A stretch of 43,165 nucleotides of DNA from JAGNEJ01 sp043757865. Its GTDB lineage: Bacteria; Verrucomicrobiota; Verrucomicrobiia; Verrucomicrobiales; V1-33. Below, piece after piece: positions 31,082 to 39,364 of this stretch. Position numbers and translations under genes: made by a program. The DNA lies in NCBI GenBank assembly GCA_043757865.1, contig JAYVOP010000344.1, positions 1-43,165 on the forward strand, given 5' to 3'. Each line of letters begins with the position of its first letter. Position 1 is the stretch's first letter. The notes beneath the pieces were generated by a model. The model was not told where the DNA came from and did no database searches. It saw only the letters and a list, made by a program, of their open reading frames with translations.

Positions 31082-32626
31082 ATGAAGATCACCCGCGCCC
31101 TCATCTCCGTTTCCGACAAATCCCACCTCGAGTCCTTCGCTCGTGGCTTACACGCCCTCGGCGTGGAGCTGCTGAGCACTGGCGGCACGGCCAAAACCAT
31201 TGCCAGCTATGGTCTGCCAGTCATTGAGGTCGCGGATTATTCCGGTGCGCCCGAGTGCTTTGATGGGCGTTTAAAAACCCTGCATCCCATGATCCATGGC
31301 GGCCTGCTCTACGTCCGGGGAGACGCCACCCACGAGGCTCAAGCGATTGAAAATAAGATCCCACCCATCGACCTCTTGGTGGTGAATCTCTATCCCTTCG
31401 AGCAAACGGTGGCCCAGCCGGAAGTCACGTTAGAACAAGCGATTGAGAACATCGACATCGGTGGTCCGGCCATGCTGCGCAGTGCCGCTAAAAACCATGC
31501 GAGTGTGACGGTCATCACTGATCCGGTGGACTATGCAGGCGTGTTAGAGGAAATGTCCGACCTCAAGGGGGAGACCAGCCTGAAGACGCGGGAGCGCTTA
31601 GCCATCAAGGTTTTCCAGCGCACCTCGGAATATGATCGCGCCATTTATACTTTCCTGAATCGGGAGCAAATGACCGACAGCAGCTTCTCGTTAGCGCTGC
31701 CCATCTCCTCGGACCTGCGCTATGGCGATAATCCCCACCAAGCCGCCCGACTCTACGGAAATTTCTCCGATCTCTTTACCCAGCTCCATGGCAAGGAACT
31801 CAGCTACACCAACGTGTTAGACATTGAGGCCGCCACGGAGCTAGTGCTAGAGTTTAAACGCCCCACCGTGGCCATCCTCAAGCACACCAATCCCTGCGGG
31901 GTGGGTTGCGATGATGACGACCTGCGCGCGGCCTGGGAAAAGGCGTTCGAGACTGATCGGCAGGCTCCCTTCGGCGGCGTGATCGTGACCAATCGTGAGC
32001 TGCCAGAGAACGTCGCCCGCGTGATTAGCGAGATCTTTACGGATGTCATCATTGCCCCCAGTTTCTCCGCTGAAGCCCGCGCCATCTTGCAGCGGAAGAA
32101 GAATCTGCGGCTCATCCAATTTAACCCGGAGGCCTTTACCAAGGCTCAAGAGAGCACCCCAGTCATCCGCAGCGCGCCCGGCGGGATCATGGTCATGGAC
32201 CGGGATTTCAAGACGCGCGGGCTGACCAATCTGGAAGAAAAAGTGGTCACGGTGCGGCAGCCGAGCAAAGAAGAGATTGAGGCCATGCGCTTTGGCTGGC
32301 GGATCGTGAAGCACGTGAAATCAAATGCCATCGTCTTTGCCACCCATGATCGCACGTTAGGCATTGGCGCTGGGCAGATGTCCCGCGTGGATGCCTGCCG
32401 CCTCGCCATTTGGAAGGCTCGCGAAGCCGGGCTCTCGCTCGAAGGCTGCATCGTGGCTAGTGATGCCATGTTTCCCTTTCCAGACGGCCTCATTGCCGCC
32501 CATGCCGCAGGCGCTTGTGCCGCCATCCAGCCCGGTGGCAGCGTGAAAGACAAGGAGGTCATCGCTGCCGCTAACGAGCGGGAGATGGCCATGGTCTGCA
32601 CTCAGTTCCGCCATTTCCTGCATTAA
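31082..32626 (+). CDS. purH: Bifunctional AICAR transformylase / IMP cyclohydrolase
   Basis: PurH catalyses the last two steps of de novo IMP synthesis, using 10-formyl-tetrahydrofolate. It has 514 residues. The N-terminal MGS-like cyclohydrolase domain (about 1-195) shows STGGTAKTIASYGLPVIEVA and GRLKTLHPMIHGGLL. The C-terminal transformylase domain carries LKHTNPCGVG (about 265-274) with the catalytic Lys-His pair, and later VASDAMFPFPDGLIAAHAAG. The last residues QFRHFLH are typical. It starts a tight same-strand series; pdxJ begins 5 bases after its stop. The one-carbon donor it needs depends on SHMT, encoded further down the same run. Confidence 0.97.
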   Translation: MKITRALISVSDKSHLESFARGLHALGVELLSTGGTAKTIASYGLPVIEVADYSGAPECFDGRLKTLHPMIHGGLLYVRGDATHEAQAIENKIPPIDLLVVNLYPFEQTVAQPEVTLEQAIENIDIGGPAMLRSAAKNHASVTVITDPVDYAGVLEEMSDLKGETSLKTRERLAIKVFQRTSEYDRAIYTFLNREQMTDSSFSLALPISSDLRYGDNPHQAARLYGNFSDLFTQLHGKELSYTNVLDIEAATELVLEFKRPTVAILKHTNPCGVGCDDDDLRAAWEKAFETDRQAPFGGVIVTNRELPENVARVISEIFTDVIIAPSFSAEARAILQRKKNLRLIQFNPEAFTKAQESTPVIRSAPGGIMVMDRDFKTRGLTNLEEKVVTVRQPSKEEIEAMRFGWRIVKHVKSNAIVFATHDRTLGIGAGQMSRVDACRLAIWKAREAGLSLEGCIVASDAMFPFPDGLIAAHAAGACAAIQPGGSVKDKEVIAAANEREMAMVCTQFRHFLH

Positions 32627-32631
32627 GATCT

Positions 32632-33372
32632 ATGAAGTTAGGCGTCAATATCGACCACGTGGCCACCCTGCGCCAAGCGCGCTATGCCCGGATGCCGCTG
32701 GCCCACAACGTGGCACCGTCCGTGCTGCAAGCAGCCCTGGAGGCTGAACACGCCGGGGCGCACAGCATCACGGCTCACCTGCGGGAAGACCGCCGACACA
32801 TTCAAGATGCGGATATTTACCTGCTGCGGGAACAACTCACCACGCTGCTAAATCTGGAAATGGGCAACGCCGCCGACATCGTGGACATAGCTGTGAGCGT
32901 GCGCCCGGCCTTCGCCTGCCTCGTGCCAGAGAAGCGTGAGGAGATCACCACGGAAGGCGGCCTGGATGTCATTCATCACGCCACGGCCCTAGCGGAAACG
33001 ACGCAACGCCTGCAAGCTGTAGGCACGCGCGTGAGCTTTTTCATCGATCCGCATTCAGATCAAGTGGCGCGCTCCGCAGCGTTAGGCGCGGACATGGTGG
33101 AACTGCACACTGGCACCTACGCCAATGCCCAAGGCCCCGCCCGCGCGTCAGAACTGGCCCGACTCGTAGCCGCCGGGCAGCAAGCCCACGCGTTAGGATT
33201 GCAAGTCAATGCGGGCCACGGCATCACCACGGACAACCTCCGCGCGCTCTTCGTCATTCCGCATCTCGCGGAGTTAAACATCGGCCACAGCTTGATCGCG
33301 CGCAGCATTTCCGTAGGCCTCAGCACGGCGGTGCAAGAAATGTTGGCGGTCATGGCCGAGTATCCGGGATGA
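32632..33372 (+). CDS. pdxJ: Pyridoxine 5'-phosphate synthase
   Basis: PdxJ condenses 3-amino-2-oxopropyl phosphate with 1-deoxy-xylulose 5-phosphate to make pyridoxine 5'-phosphate. The 246-residue TIM barrel starts MKLGVNIDHVATLRQARYA, the family signature. HSITAHLREDRRHIQDADI, PHSDQVARSAALGADMVELH and LQVNAGHGITTDNL follow at the expected strands, with the conserved His and Glu residues. It lies 5 bases after purH and overlaps acpS by ATGA. The pdxJ-acpS pairing is widespread in Gram-negative bacteria. Confidence 0.97.
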   Translation: MKLGVNIDHVATLRQARYARMPLAHNVAPSVLQAALEAEHAGAHSITAHLREDRRHIQDADIYLLREQLTTLLNLEMGNAADIVDIAVSVRPAFACLVPEKREEITTEGGLDVIHHATALAETTQRLQAVGTRVSFFIDPHSDQVARSAALGADMVELHTGTYANAQGPARASELARLVAAGQQAHALGLQVNAGHGITTDNLRALFVIPHLAELNIGHSLIARSISVGLSTAVQEMLAVMAEYPG

Positions 33373-33755
33373 ACATTTACGGCATCGGTGTGGACCTCGT
33401 GGAAACGAAGCGCATCGCCCGCGCGCTGACGCAGGAAGGATTCGTAGAGCGTTGTTTCACGGCTGCGGAGGCCGCCTATTGTGGCGCGCACGCACGCTCT
33501 GCTCAATCCTACGCCGCGCGCTGGGCCGCCAAGGAGGCCGTGGCTAAAGCGTTCGGCACTGGCATCGGAGCCGCCATGAGCCTGACGGAAATCGAAGTCG
33601 TCCCGCTCCCCAGCGGCCAACCACGCATCGTGCTTAATGGCAATGCGGCCCGCCATGCCGCAGCGGTGGGCGTGAGGGAGATCCACCTTAGCCTCACCCA
33701 CACGGAACAGTATGCGGCGGCGTATGTCATCGCGATCAAGGCCGGGCGAGCCTAA
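33369..33755 (+). CDS. acpS: Holo-[acyl-carrier-protein] synthase
   Basis: AcpS transfers the 4'-phosphopantetheine arm of CoA to acyl carrier protein. The 128-residue protein has GIGVDLVETKRI at the start, with D9 as the Mg ligand, and RWAAKEAVAKAFGTG (51-65), with E56 as the second ligand. It also has the family end LSLTHTEQYAAAYVIA. Length is normal for the trimeric AcpS type. Its ATG overlaps the pdxJ stop (ATGA), so translation is coupled. Confidence 0.95.
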   Translation: MNIYGIGVDLVETKRIARALTQEGFVERCFTAAEAAYCGAHARSAQSYAARWAAKEAVAKAFGTGIGAAMSLTEIEVVPLPSGQPRIVLNGNAARHAAAVGVREIHLSLTHTEQYAAAYVIAIKAGRA

Positions 33756-33837
33756 AGGCTCCGGAGTAAGGATTGGCGGGGTGGCCAAGCGAATGGGCAG
33801 CACGCAACTGCTTGACACTCCTAGAAAAGTGCGTCCC

Positions 33838-34356
33838 ATGCTCGCTCACCGCGTTGAAAAACGCCACCGCCGCACTTGTTTGAAACACGTCGTTTTCGTA
33901 TGCACTGGCAATGTTTGCCGTAGCCCCATGGCCGAGGGTCTGTTCCGCGCCATGGTGAAAGACCGTGCGGACTACAAAGTGGAAAGTGCAGGCGTCCACG
34001 CAGGCTCCGGCTCCCGTGCTAGCGCCCACAGCATGAGCGCCTTGAAGGAGGAGGGAATCGACCTCAGTAAATTCCGCAGCCAGCCTCTGACAAAGAAACT
34101 CGTGCAGTCCGCCACGCACCTTTTCGTGATGACGGAGGGGCACCGGGCGGTGATCGAAATGATGTTTCCTAACGCTGCCGAGAAGATCTTTCTCCTCACT
34201 GAATTTACCGCCGATGACGCCTTGCGAGGCCAGGATGTGCTGGACCCCATCGGGGCTGGTAAATCCATCTATGCCTCCACCCGGAATCTTATGAAACGCG
34301 TGCTGCCCAGTGTGCTCGGCTACATTGACAAGACCACTCCCCTAACTCTCCCCTAA
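33838..34356 (+). CDS. Low molecular weight protein-tyrosine phosphatase family protein
   Basis: The P-loop CTGNVCRSPMAEG contains the C-x5-R active site (C22, R28), and LDPIGAG near residues 135-141 supplies the catalytic general acid Asp. The 172-residue protein is otherwise a normal low molecular weight phosphatase with a short basic leader (MLAHRVEKRHRRTCLKH). Relatives include Wzb-type phosphatases of capsule regulation and arsenate reductases. No kinase partner or ars gene is nearby, so the substrate is open. The ATG at 33838 is chosen as the nearest start before the conserved strand. The last codons and the stop lie in an 11-base tandem repeat. Confidence 0.85.
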   Translation: MLAHRVEKRHRRTCLKHVVFVCTGNVCRSPMAEGLFRAMVKDRADYKVESAGVHAGSGSRASAHSMSALKEEGIDLSKFRSQPLTKKLVQSATHLFVMTEGHRAVIEMMFPNAAEKIFLLTEFTADDALRGQDVLDPIGAGKSIYASTRNLMKRVLPSVLGYIDKTTPLTLP

Positions 34357-34371
34357 CTCTCCCCTAACCAT
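34339..34371 (+). repeat. 11-base tandem repeat across a stop codon
   Basis: The unit CCCCTAACTCT occurs twice exactly (34339-34360) and a third time with changes (CCCCTAACCAT, 34361-34371). It covers the last codons and stop of the phosphatase gene and ends 12 bases before the rpiB-glyA start codon. Because 11 is not a multiple of three, a gain or loss of one unit would alter the phosphatase C-terminus and the spacing to the next gene. Confidence 0.7.
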
Positions 34372-34383
34372 CCCACCCCTACC

Positions 34384-36075
34384 ATGTCTGATCCCACTCC
34401 ACCTGTCCCCGCCGCTGCTCCCAAAACTCTCTGGATCGGTGCGGACCACGGTGGATTTATGCTGAAACAAGCCCTGGTAGCGCACTTGAAAAAAGCCGGC
34501 CACACCGTCACGGATGTGGGCACGCAGTCCGCAGAGAGTGTGGACTATCCAGACTACGCCCGCCCTGTCTGTGAGGCGGTGCTGGCTGGTCAAGCGGACG
34601 ATGGCATCCTCATCTGCACCACGGGCGTGGGCATGAGCATCGCTGCCAATCGTTTCCCCGGCATCCAAGCTGCGCTCGTCAACGATGCCAAAACTGCCAG
34701 CCTTACCCGAGAGCATAATGATACCAATGTCCTCTGCCTAGCCGGAGCCACCACCACTGCGGAGACGGCCACCGGCATCGTAGATAGTTTCCTAGCCGCT
34801 AGCTTTGCCGGCGGCCGCCATGAGCGACGCGTGGATAAAATGAATGGCCTCGTTTCCAGTGACCCTGAGGTCGCGCGCATCATCCGGGATGAAGCCCATC
34901 GCCAGCAAAACAACATCGAACTGATCGCCTCGGAAAATTTCGCCAGCCGTTATGTGCGCGAGGCCCAAGGCTCCTGCCTGACCAACAAATATGCCGAGGG
35001 CTACCCTGGAAAACGCTGGTATGGCGGCTGTGAGGAAGTGGATAAAGTAGAGCAACTCGCCATCGACCGCGCCAAGGCGCTCTTTCTAGGGGCCTTCCAT
35101 GCCAACGTCCAGCCCCACTCTGGCTCCCAGGCTAATGCGGCGGTCTATTTTTCCGTGTTAGAGTATGGGGATAAAATCCTCACCATGAACCTCGCCCACG
35201 GCGGGCACCTAACGCACGGGCATCCGGCTAATTTCAGTGGGAAATTCTTTGCCGTCACCCACTACGGTGTGAGTGAGCAGACCGGCCGGATTGATTACGA
35301 TGCCCTGCAAAAACAGGCGGAAGAAACCCAGCCAAAGATGATCACCGCCGGGGCCTCCGCCTACCCGCGGGCGATCGATTTTGTGCGCATGAGCCAGATC
35401 GCCAAGAGCGTGGGAGCCTATCTCTTTGTGGACATGGCCCACATCGCGGGCTTGATTGCGGGCGGGGTGCATGACTCTCCATTAGAGCACGCGGACTTCG
35501 TGACTAGCACCACCCACAAAAGCCTGCGGGGACCACGGGGCGGCATCATTTTCTGCAAAGAAGAGTTCGCCAAGAAAATTGATAGCATGGTCTTCCCCTT
35601 CAACCAAGGCGGCCCGCTCATGCACGTCATTGCCGCCAAGGCCGTGTGCTTTGGCGAGGCGCTGCGCCCAGACTTTGCGGTGTATCAGCAACAAGTGGTG
35701 GCCAATGCCAAGGCCCTAGCCGCCCAACTCATGCAGCACGGCTACAAGCTCGCCAGCGATGGCACGGACAATCACCTGATGCTCGTGGATCTGCGTCCGC
35801 AGGGGCTCAATGGCAAGATCGCCAGCGAGTGTCTGGACAAGTCTGGCATCACCATTAACAAGAACTCCATCCCCTTCGATACCGCCCCGCCCATCCGCCC
35901 CAGCGGCTTCCGCGTGGGCACCCCCGCCGTCACCACGCGCGGCATGAAGGAAGCGGAAATGAAGACCATCGCAGATCTAATCCACGCCTCCCTCTCCAAT
36001 CACGAAAACGAGGCCAAGTTGGCCGAGATCCGCGCGGAAGTGGCGAAGCTGAACGCCAAGTTCCCCCTGCCGTAA
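34384..36075 (+). CDS. Fused ribose-5-phosphate isomerase B - serine hydroxymethyltransferase
   Basis: One uninterrupted frame of 563 residues carries two complete enzymes. Residues about 13-150 are RpiB: IGADHGGFMLK (Asp-His pair), ILICTTGVGMSIAANRF with catalytic C77, and REHNDTNVLCLAGA. Residues about 152-563 are SHMT/GlyA: NNIELIASENFASRYV, KYAEGYPGKRWYGGCEEVDK, VQPHSGSQANAA, and the PLP-lysine segment TSTTHKSLRGPRGG with the PLP lysine at about K378. No stop, start signal or linker separates them; the join is GGRHERRVDKMNGLVSSDPE. RpiB interconverts ribose and ribulose 5-phosphates; SHMT makes glycine and methylene-tetrahydrofolate from serine. Both feed purine synthesis, and purH is 1.8 kb upstream in the same run. 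RpiB has Thr where many have Gly after the active-site Cys. Confidence 0.93.
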   Translation: MSDPTPPVPAAAPKTLWIGADHGGFMLKQALVAHLKKAGHTVTDVGTQSAESVDYPDYARPVCEAVLAGQADDGILICTTGVGMSIAANRFPGIQAALVNDAKTASLTREHNDTNVLCLAGATTTAETATGIVDSFLAASFAGGRHERRVDKMNGLVSSDPEVARIIRDEAHRQQNNIELIASENFASRYVREAQGSCLTNKYAEGYPGKRWYGGCEEVDKVEQLAIDRAKALFLGAFHANVQPHSGSQANAAVYFSVLEYGDKILTMNLAHGGHLTHGHPANFSGKFFAVTHYGVSEQTGRIDYDALQKQAEETQPKMITAGASAYPRAIDFVRMSQIAKSVGAYLFVDMAHIAGLIAGGVHDSPLEHADFVTSTTHKSLRGPRGGIIFCKEEFAKKIDSMVFPFNQGGPLMHVIAAKAVCFGEALRPDFAVYQQQVVANAKALAAQLMQHGYKLASDGTDNHLMLVDLRPQGLNGKIASECLDKSGITINKNSIPFDTAPPIRPSGFRVGTPAVTTRGMKEAEMKTIADLIHASLSNHENEAKLAEIRAEVAKLNAKFPLP

Positions 36076-36540
36076 GCCCACTGGGAGTGGCAGCTTCCAC
36101 TCATGCAGACTGGGCCGCCGCAGCTTGGCGTGGTCAAGAGATGGCTCCGGGAAGGAGCTACTCCTTGGGGAGGCAAGCTCGCAAATCACCGCGCGACTTG
36201 CTGCACCTCCGCCCGGATGAAGGCCGCCTGGAGCACCTCGGGCGCAGCTAACTCCGCCGTGCCGCTGGACTTCCAAATGCCCATCAAATCCAGATCCATG
36301 CCCACCCGCGTGAGGATCATATCGAACGTCCGCAGCCCCTGCCGCAGGATCATGAGGCTCACGTGCCAAACAAACTGAGCAGGTGCAGAACATAGGCTGA
36401 TGCTATAGCCGATCGACTGCTGGCTGACATTCACTTTGGCAACAGGCCCCCGGAGGCCCTGGGCGGCACGTGCGTCGGCAATTCTTCGAGTTGCTTCGCG
36501 CTGGGATAGATGCTCTGCTGCGCGCCATTTCCCTTTCCCC
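36076..36540. other. 465-base gap between rpiB-glyA and gatB
   Basis: No gene is firmly supported. A minus-strand open frame ending at 36186 and reaching back to about 36542 could encode up to 118 residues, but it has no recognised motif and would run over the gatB start. A hairpin GAGTGG/CCACTC (36085-36102) follows the glyA stop but has no T-run. The gap may hold the gatB promoter; none could be assigned by eye. Confidence 0.4.
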
Positions 36541-37992
36541 ATGCCCTATCTAGTCACCATCGGTCTTGAAGTTCACTGTCAGCTCAAAACTGCTAGCAAA
36601 ATGTTCTGCGCTTGTCCCACCAGTTTTGGCGCGGGGCCAAACTCGAATACTTGTCCCGTTTGCCTCGGGCTGCCGGGGGCGTTGCCGGTGTTAAATCAAC
36701 GGGCCATTGAGATGACCATCATTTCTGGACTCATGCTCGGATGCAGCATCCCACCGTTGGTGAAATGGGATCGGAAAAACTACTTTTATCCTGACATGCC
36801 GAAGAACTATCAAATCACCCAGACGGACCTCCCGCTGTGCCTCGGCGGTGGCGTGCCGCTCTATGATCTGGCCTATCCCAAGGACGTGCAGAAGAGCATC
36901 GCTCATCCCGGCAAGGTGGTGGCCCTAACGCGAATTCATTTAGAGGAAGATGTGGGTAAGAGCAGCCACTTGGCGACCAATAGCATCATCGATTTCAACC
37001 GTGCAGGAACTCCGTTGATGGAAATCGTGGGTGAGCCCGAATTAGAAAGCGCCGAGGAAACGGTGGCCTATCTGAATAGTCTGCGACAAATCTTAGTGTA
37101 TGCGGGCGTGAGTGATGCGGATATGGAGAAAGGCCAGATGCGCTGTGATGTGAATATTTCCCTGCGTCCCCCCGGCCAGCAGCAGTTAGGAGCCAAGGTG
37201 GAACTGAAGAATCTGAATAGCGTGAGTGCCGTGCGTCGGGCGATCCATTTTGAAATCGAGCGTCAGACCACGGAATTAAATGCGGGCATCCCACAGATCC
37301 AAAGCACCCGCCGCTGGGACGATGACCGGGGCGAGACGAGCATCATGCGCACGAAGGAAGATGCGCATGATTACCGCTACCTGCCGGACCCGGATCTGGT
37401 GCCGCTGCACACGGCGGAAATGGTGGCAGCCCTGCGCCCGGGCTTGCCAGAGCTGCCACACGACAAGCGTGCGCGCTTCGTGACCCAATATGAAATCAGT
37501 GATTACGATGCCAGCGTGCTGGCGAGTGACCAAGCCCTAGCCAACTGGTTCGAGCAAGCTGCGCAAGGTGCCGCCAAGCCCAAGAGCATCGCTAACTGGG
37601 TCATCAATGACCTGCTAGGGGTGCTCAACGGAGCTGGAGAGACGATCACGGATGCCAAGCTGCAGCCTGCGCAGTTGCAGGCGTTAGTGGGGATGGTGGA
37701 GGGGAACAAAATTAGCAATAACCAAGCCAAAGAAGTCTTTGCCGAAATGGCCAGCACTGGCGGAGAGCCCGCCGCCATCGCAGCGGGCAAGGGCTTCGAG
37801 CAAGTCTCGGACACGGGACTCCTGGACGGCTACGTTGCCCAAGTCCTAGCTGCTAACGAGAAGCTAGTGAGCGAGATCAAAGGCGGCAACGCCAAGGGCA
37901 TCAACGCGTTGAAAGGCCAAGTCATCAAGCTCAGCGGCGGCAAGGCCAACCCCAAAGTGGTGGGTGAACTGCTGGAGAAACATCTTTTATAA
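36541..37992 (+). CDS. gatB: Aspartyl/glutamyl-tRNA amidotransferase subunit B
   Basis: GatB is the tRNA-binding kinase subunit of GatCAB, which turns Glu-tRNA(Gln) or Asp-tRNA(Asn) into the amidated form. The 483-residue protein begins MPYLVTIGLEVHCQLKTASK. It contains the zinc-type cysteines (CACPTSFG and NTCPVCLGLPG), KNYFYPDMPKNYQITQ, IHLEEDVGKSSH, DFNRAGTPLMEIVGEPE and RTKEDAHDYRYLPDPDL, all canonical. The C-terminal YqeY-like tail domain (about 330-483) is complete. ATG at 36541 is the conserved start. gatA and gatC are not in the window. hldE1 starts on the base after its stop. Confidence 0.97.
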   Translation: MPYLVTIGLEVHCQLKTASKMFCACPTSFGAGPNSNTCPVCLGLPGALPVLNQRAIEMTIISGLMLGCSIPPLVKWDRKNYFYPDMPKNYQITQTDLPLCLGGGVPLYDLAYPKDVQKSIAHPGKVVALTRIHLEEDVGKSSHLATNSIIDFNRAGTPLMEIVGEPELESAEETVAYLNSLRQILVYAGVSDADMEKGQMRCDVNISLRPPGQQQLGAKVELKNLNSVSAVRRAIHFEIERQTTELNAGIPQIQSTRRWDDDRGETSIMRTKEDAHDYRYLPDPDLVPLHTAEMVAALRPGLPELPHDKRARFVTQYEISDYDASVLASDQALANWFEQAAQGAAKPKSIANWVINDLLGVLNGAGETITDAKLQPAQLQALVGMVEGNKISNNQAKEVFAEMASTGGEPAAIAAGKGFEQVSDTGLLDGYVAQVLAANEKLVSEIKGGNAKGINALKGQVIKLSGGKANPKVVGELLEKHLL

Positions 37993-38994
37993 ATGACCGC
38001 CGCCGCACTCCAACCCTTTCTGGAAGCCTTCCGCAGCAAGCGCGTGTTAGTGATTGGTGATGTCATGTTGGACCGTTTCCTGTGGGGCAATGTCAGCCGC
38101 ATTTCCCCAGAGGCCCCCGTCCCCATTGTGCATGTGACGCGGGAATCCGCTTATCCGGGCGGCGCGGCTAACGTGGCGCGCAATCTGGCTCCGTTTGCTC
38201 GTAAAGTGCATCTCCTGGGCATCACGGGCGAGGATGCGGGCAGCCAACAGCTAGCGGAACTCCTGGAGGAAACGGGCATTGATACCAGCGGGTTAATCCA
38301 AGATGCGGAGCAAGAAACGATCGTCAAAACCCGGATCATTTCCCGCAGCCAACACGTGGTGCGCATCGACCGGGAGCGCCTGCAACCGACCTCCGTAGCC
38401 ACCACGGAGAAAATCTGGGCGTGGCTAGAACCGAAGTTAGGGGAGCTAGATGCCATCATTCTGGAAGACTACGCCAAGGGGCTGATCACTCAGGAATTCG
38501 TGGACACTCTAGCCGGAAAACTGGCCGGGCATAGCATCACCCTAACCGTGGACCCAAATCCCGCTAACCCCATCCATTGGAAGGCCGCCACCGCCGTGAA
38601 ACCCAACCGTAAGGAGGCCTTTGCCGCCGCCCGTATGGCGGACCCAGGGGATGTGAGCGAGGCCGTGTTGCTGGCGACGCTGCCTGCGCTAGCCGAAAAG
38701 TTATTTACCCAGTGGGATACGCCGATGCTGCTAATCACGTTAGGCGAGCACGGCATGGCGCTGTTAAACCACGGGGAGACGGAGGTCTATCACACGCCGA
38801 CGCGCGCCCGGGAGGTCTTCGATGTCTCAGGCGCGGGGGACACGTCCATCGCGTTGTTTACGCTCGCGTTAGCGGCAGGAGCCAGCGGGGCGGTGGCGGC
38901 GGAAATCGCAAATATTGCCAGCGGCATTGTGGTGGGCAAGACGGGCACGGCTACGGTGACTCCGGCGGAGTTGCTGGCGGCGGTGGAGCCGTAG
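37993..38994 (+). CDS. hldE: D-glycero-beta-D-manno-heptose-7-phosphate kinase (RfaE domain I)
   Basis: This PfkB-family kinase forms heptose 1,7-bisphosphate on the way to ADP-heptose for the LPS inner core. The 333-residue protein has RVLVIGDVMLDRFLWGNVSR, then SPEAPVPIVHVT and YPGGAANVARNLA for sugar binding, and the catalytic GAGDTS near the C-terminus. Only the kinase domain is present. The cytidylyltransferase-like second domain of E. coli HldE is missing, so a separate gene is needed. It starts immediately after the gatB stop. With lpxB and murA nearby it shows an LPS-bearing envelope. Confidence 0.9.
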   Translation: MTAAALQPFLEAFRSKRVLVIGDVMLDRFLWGNVSRISPEAPVPIVHVTRESAYPGGAANVARNLAPFARKVHLLGITGEDAGSQQLAELLEETGIDTSGLIQDAEQETIVKTRIISRSQHVVRIDRERLQPTSVATTEKIWAWLEPKLGELDAIILEDYAKGLITQEFVDTLAGKLAGHSITLTVDPNPANPIHWKAATAVKPNRKEAFAAARMADPGDVSEAVLLATLPALAEKLFTQWDTPMLLITLGEHGMALLNHGETEVYHTPTRAREVFDVSGAGDTSIALFTLALAAGASGAVAAEIANIASGIVVGKTGTATVTPAELLAAVEP

Positions 38995-39068
38995 AAAGTC
39001 GAAACGTAAGTCGGCCTCGGCTCAGCTAAAGCGGGGTGGACTCACATTTGCGGCTACGCGTCATTTTC

Positions 39069-39362
39069 CTAACCTTGCGGGCGATGCTGCTTTTGCCACT
39101 GTTTTAAAAAGAGCGGCAGGTAATCCGCCTCGATCTTGGCGAAGGCGGCCTCCAGTCCACTGGCTTGATACACGCGGCCGATTTGCGCTTCCACTAGCGT
39201 GGGATTGCCGAAGCAACTGAGGAATTGATTGGAGGTCATGGCGGCGTGTTGCGCGGAGTTCATGCCGCGTCCTATCCGCAGGATGTAAGCCCGCGCGTAG
39301 AGGGAGAGGACGGCATCGCCTAACCAGGCGAGTTCACGTTCAGCGGTGGTCAACTTCGTCAT
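39069..39362 (-). CDS. Mini-ribonuclease III-like protein
   Basis: This 97-residue protein has a single RNase III catalytic fold and no double-stranded RNA-binding domain. The signature region reads ELAWLGDAVLSLYARAYI, where the Glu and Asp correspond to metal ligands in the LExLGDAVL motif. NSAQHAAMTSNQFLS follows in the usual second helix. Mini-RNase III (MrnC) of Firmicutes matures 23S rRNA; that role here is by analogy. It is shorter than MrnC (about 140), so the C-terminal helices are trimmed. The ATG at 39362 lies 2 bases after the murA stop, so the two are co-expressed. Convergent with hldE. Confidence 0.75.
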   Translation of the reverse strand: MTKLTTAERELAWLGDAVLSLYARAYILRIGRGMNSAQHAAMTSNQFLSCFGNPTLVEAQIGRVYQASGLEAAFAKIEADYLPLFLKQWQKQHRPQG

Positions 39363-39364
39363 GC

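Noticed and set aside
33812..33840. Promoter with TTGACA at 33812-33817 before the phosphatase gene
   Set aside because: No TATAAT-like box lies at the right spacing; the expected position coincides with the start codon.
36186..36542. Minus-strand open frame of up to 118 residues between rpiB-glyA and gatB
   Set aside because: Its longest form would cover the gatB start, there is no known motif, and a competing open frame exists in another register.
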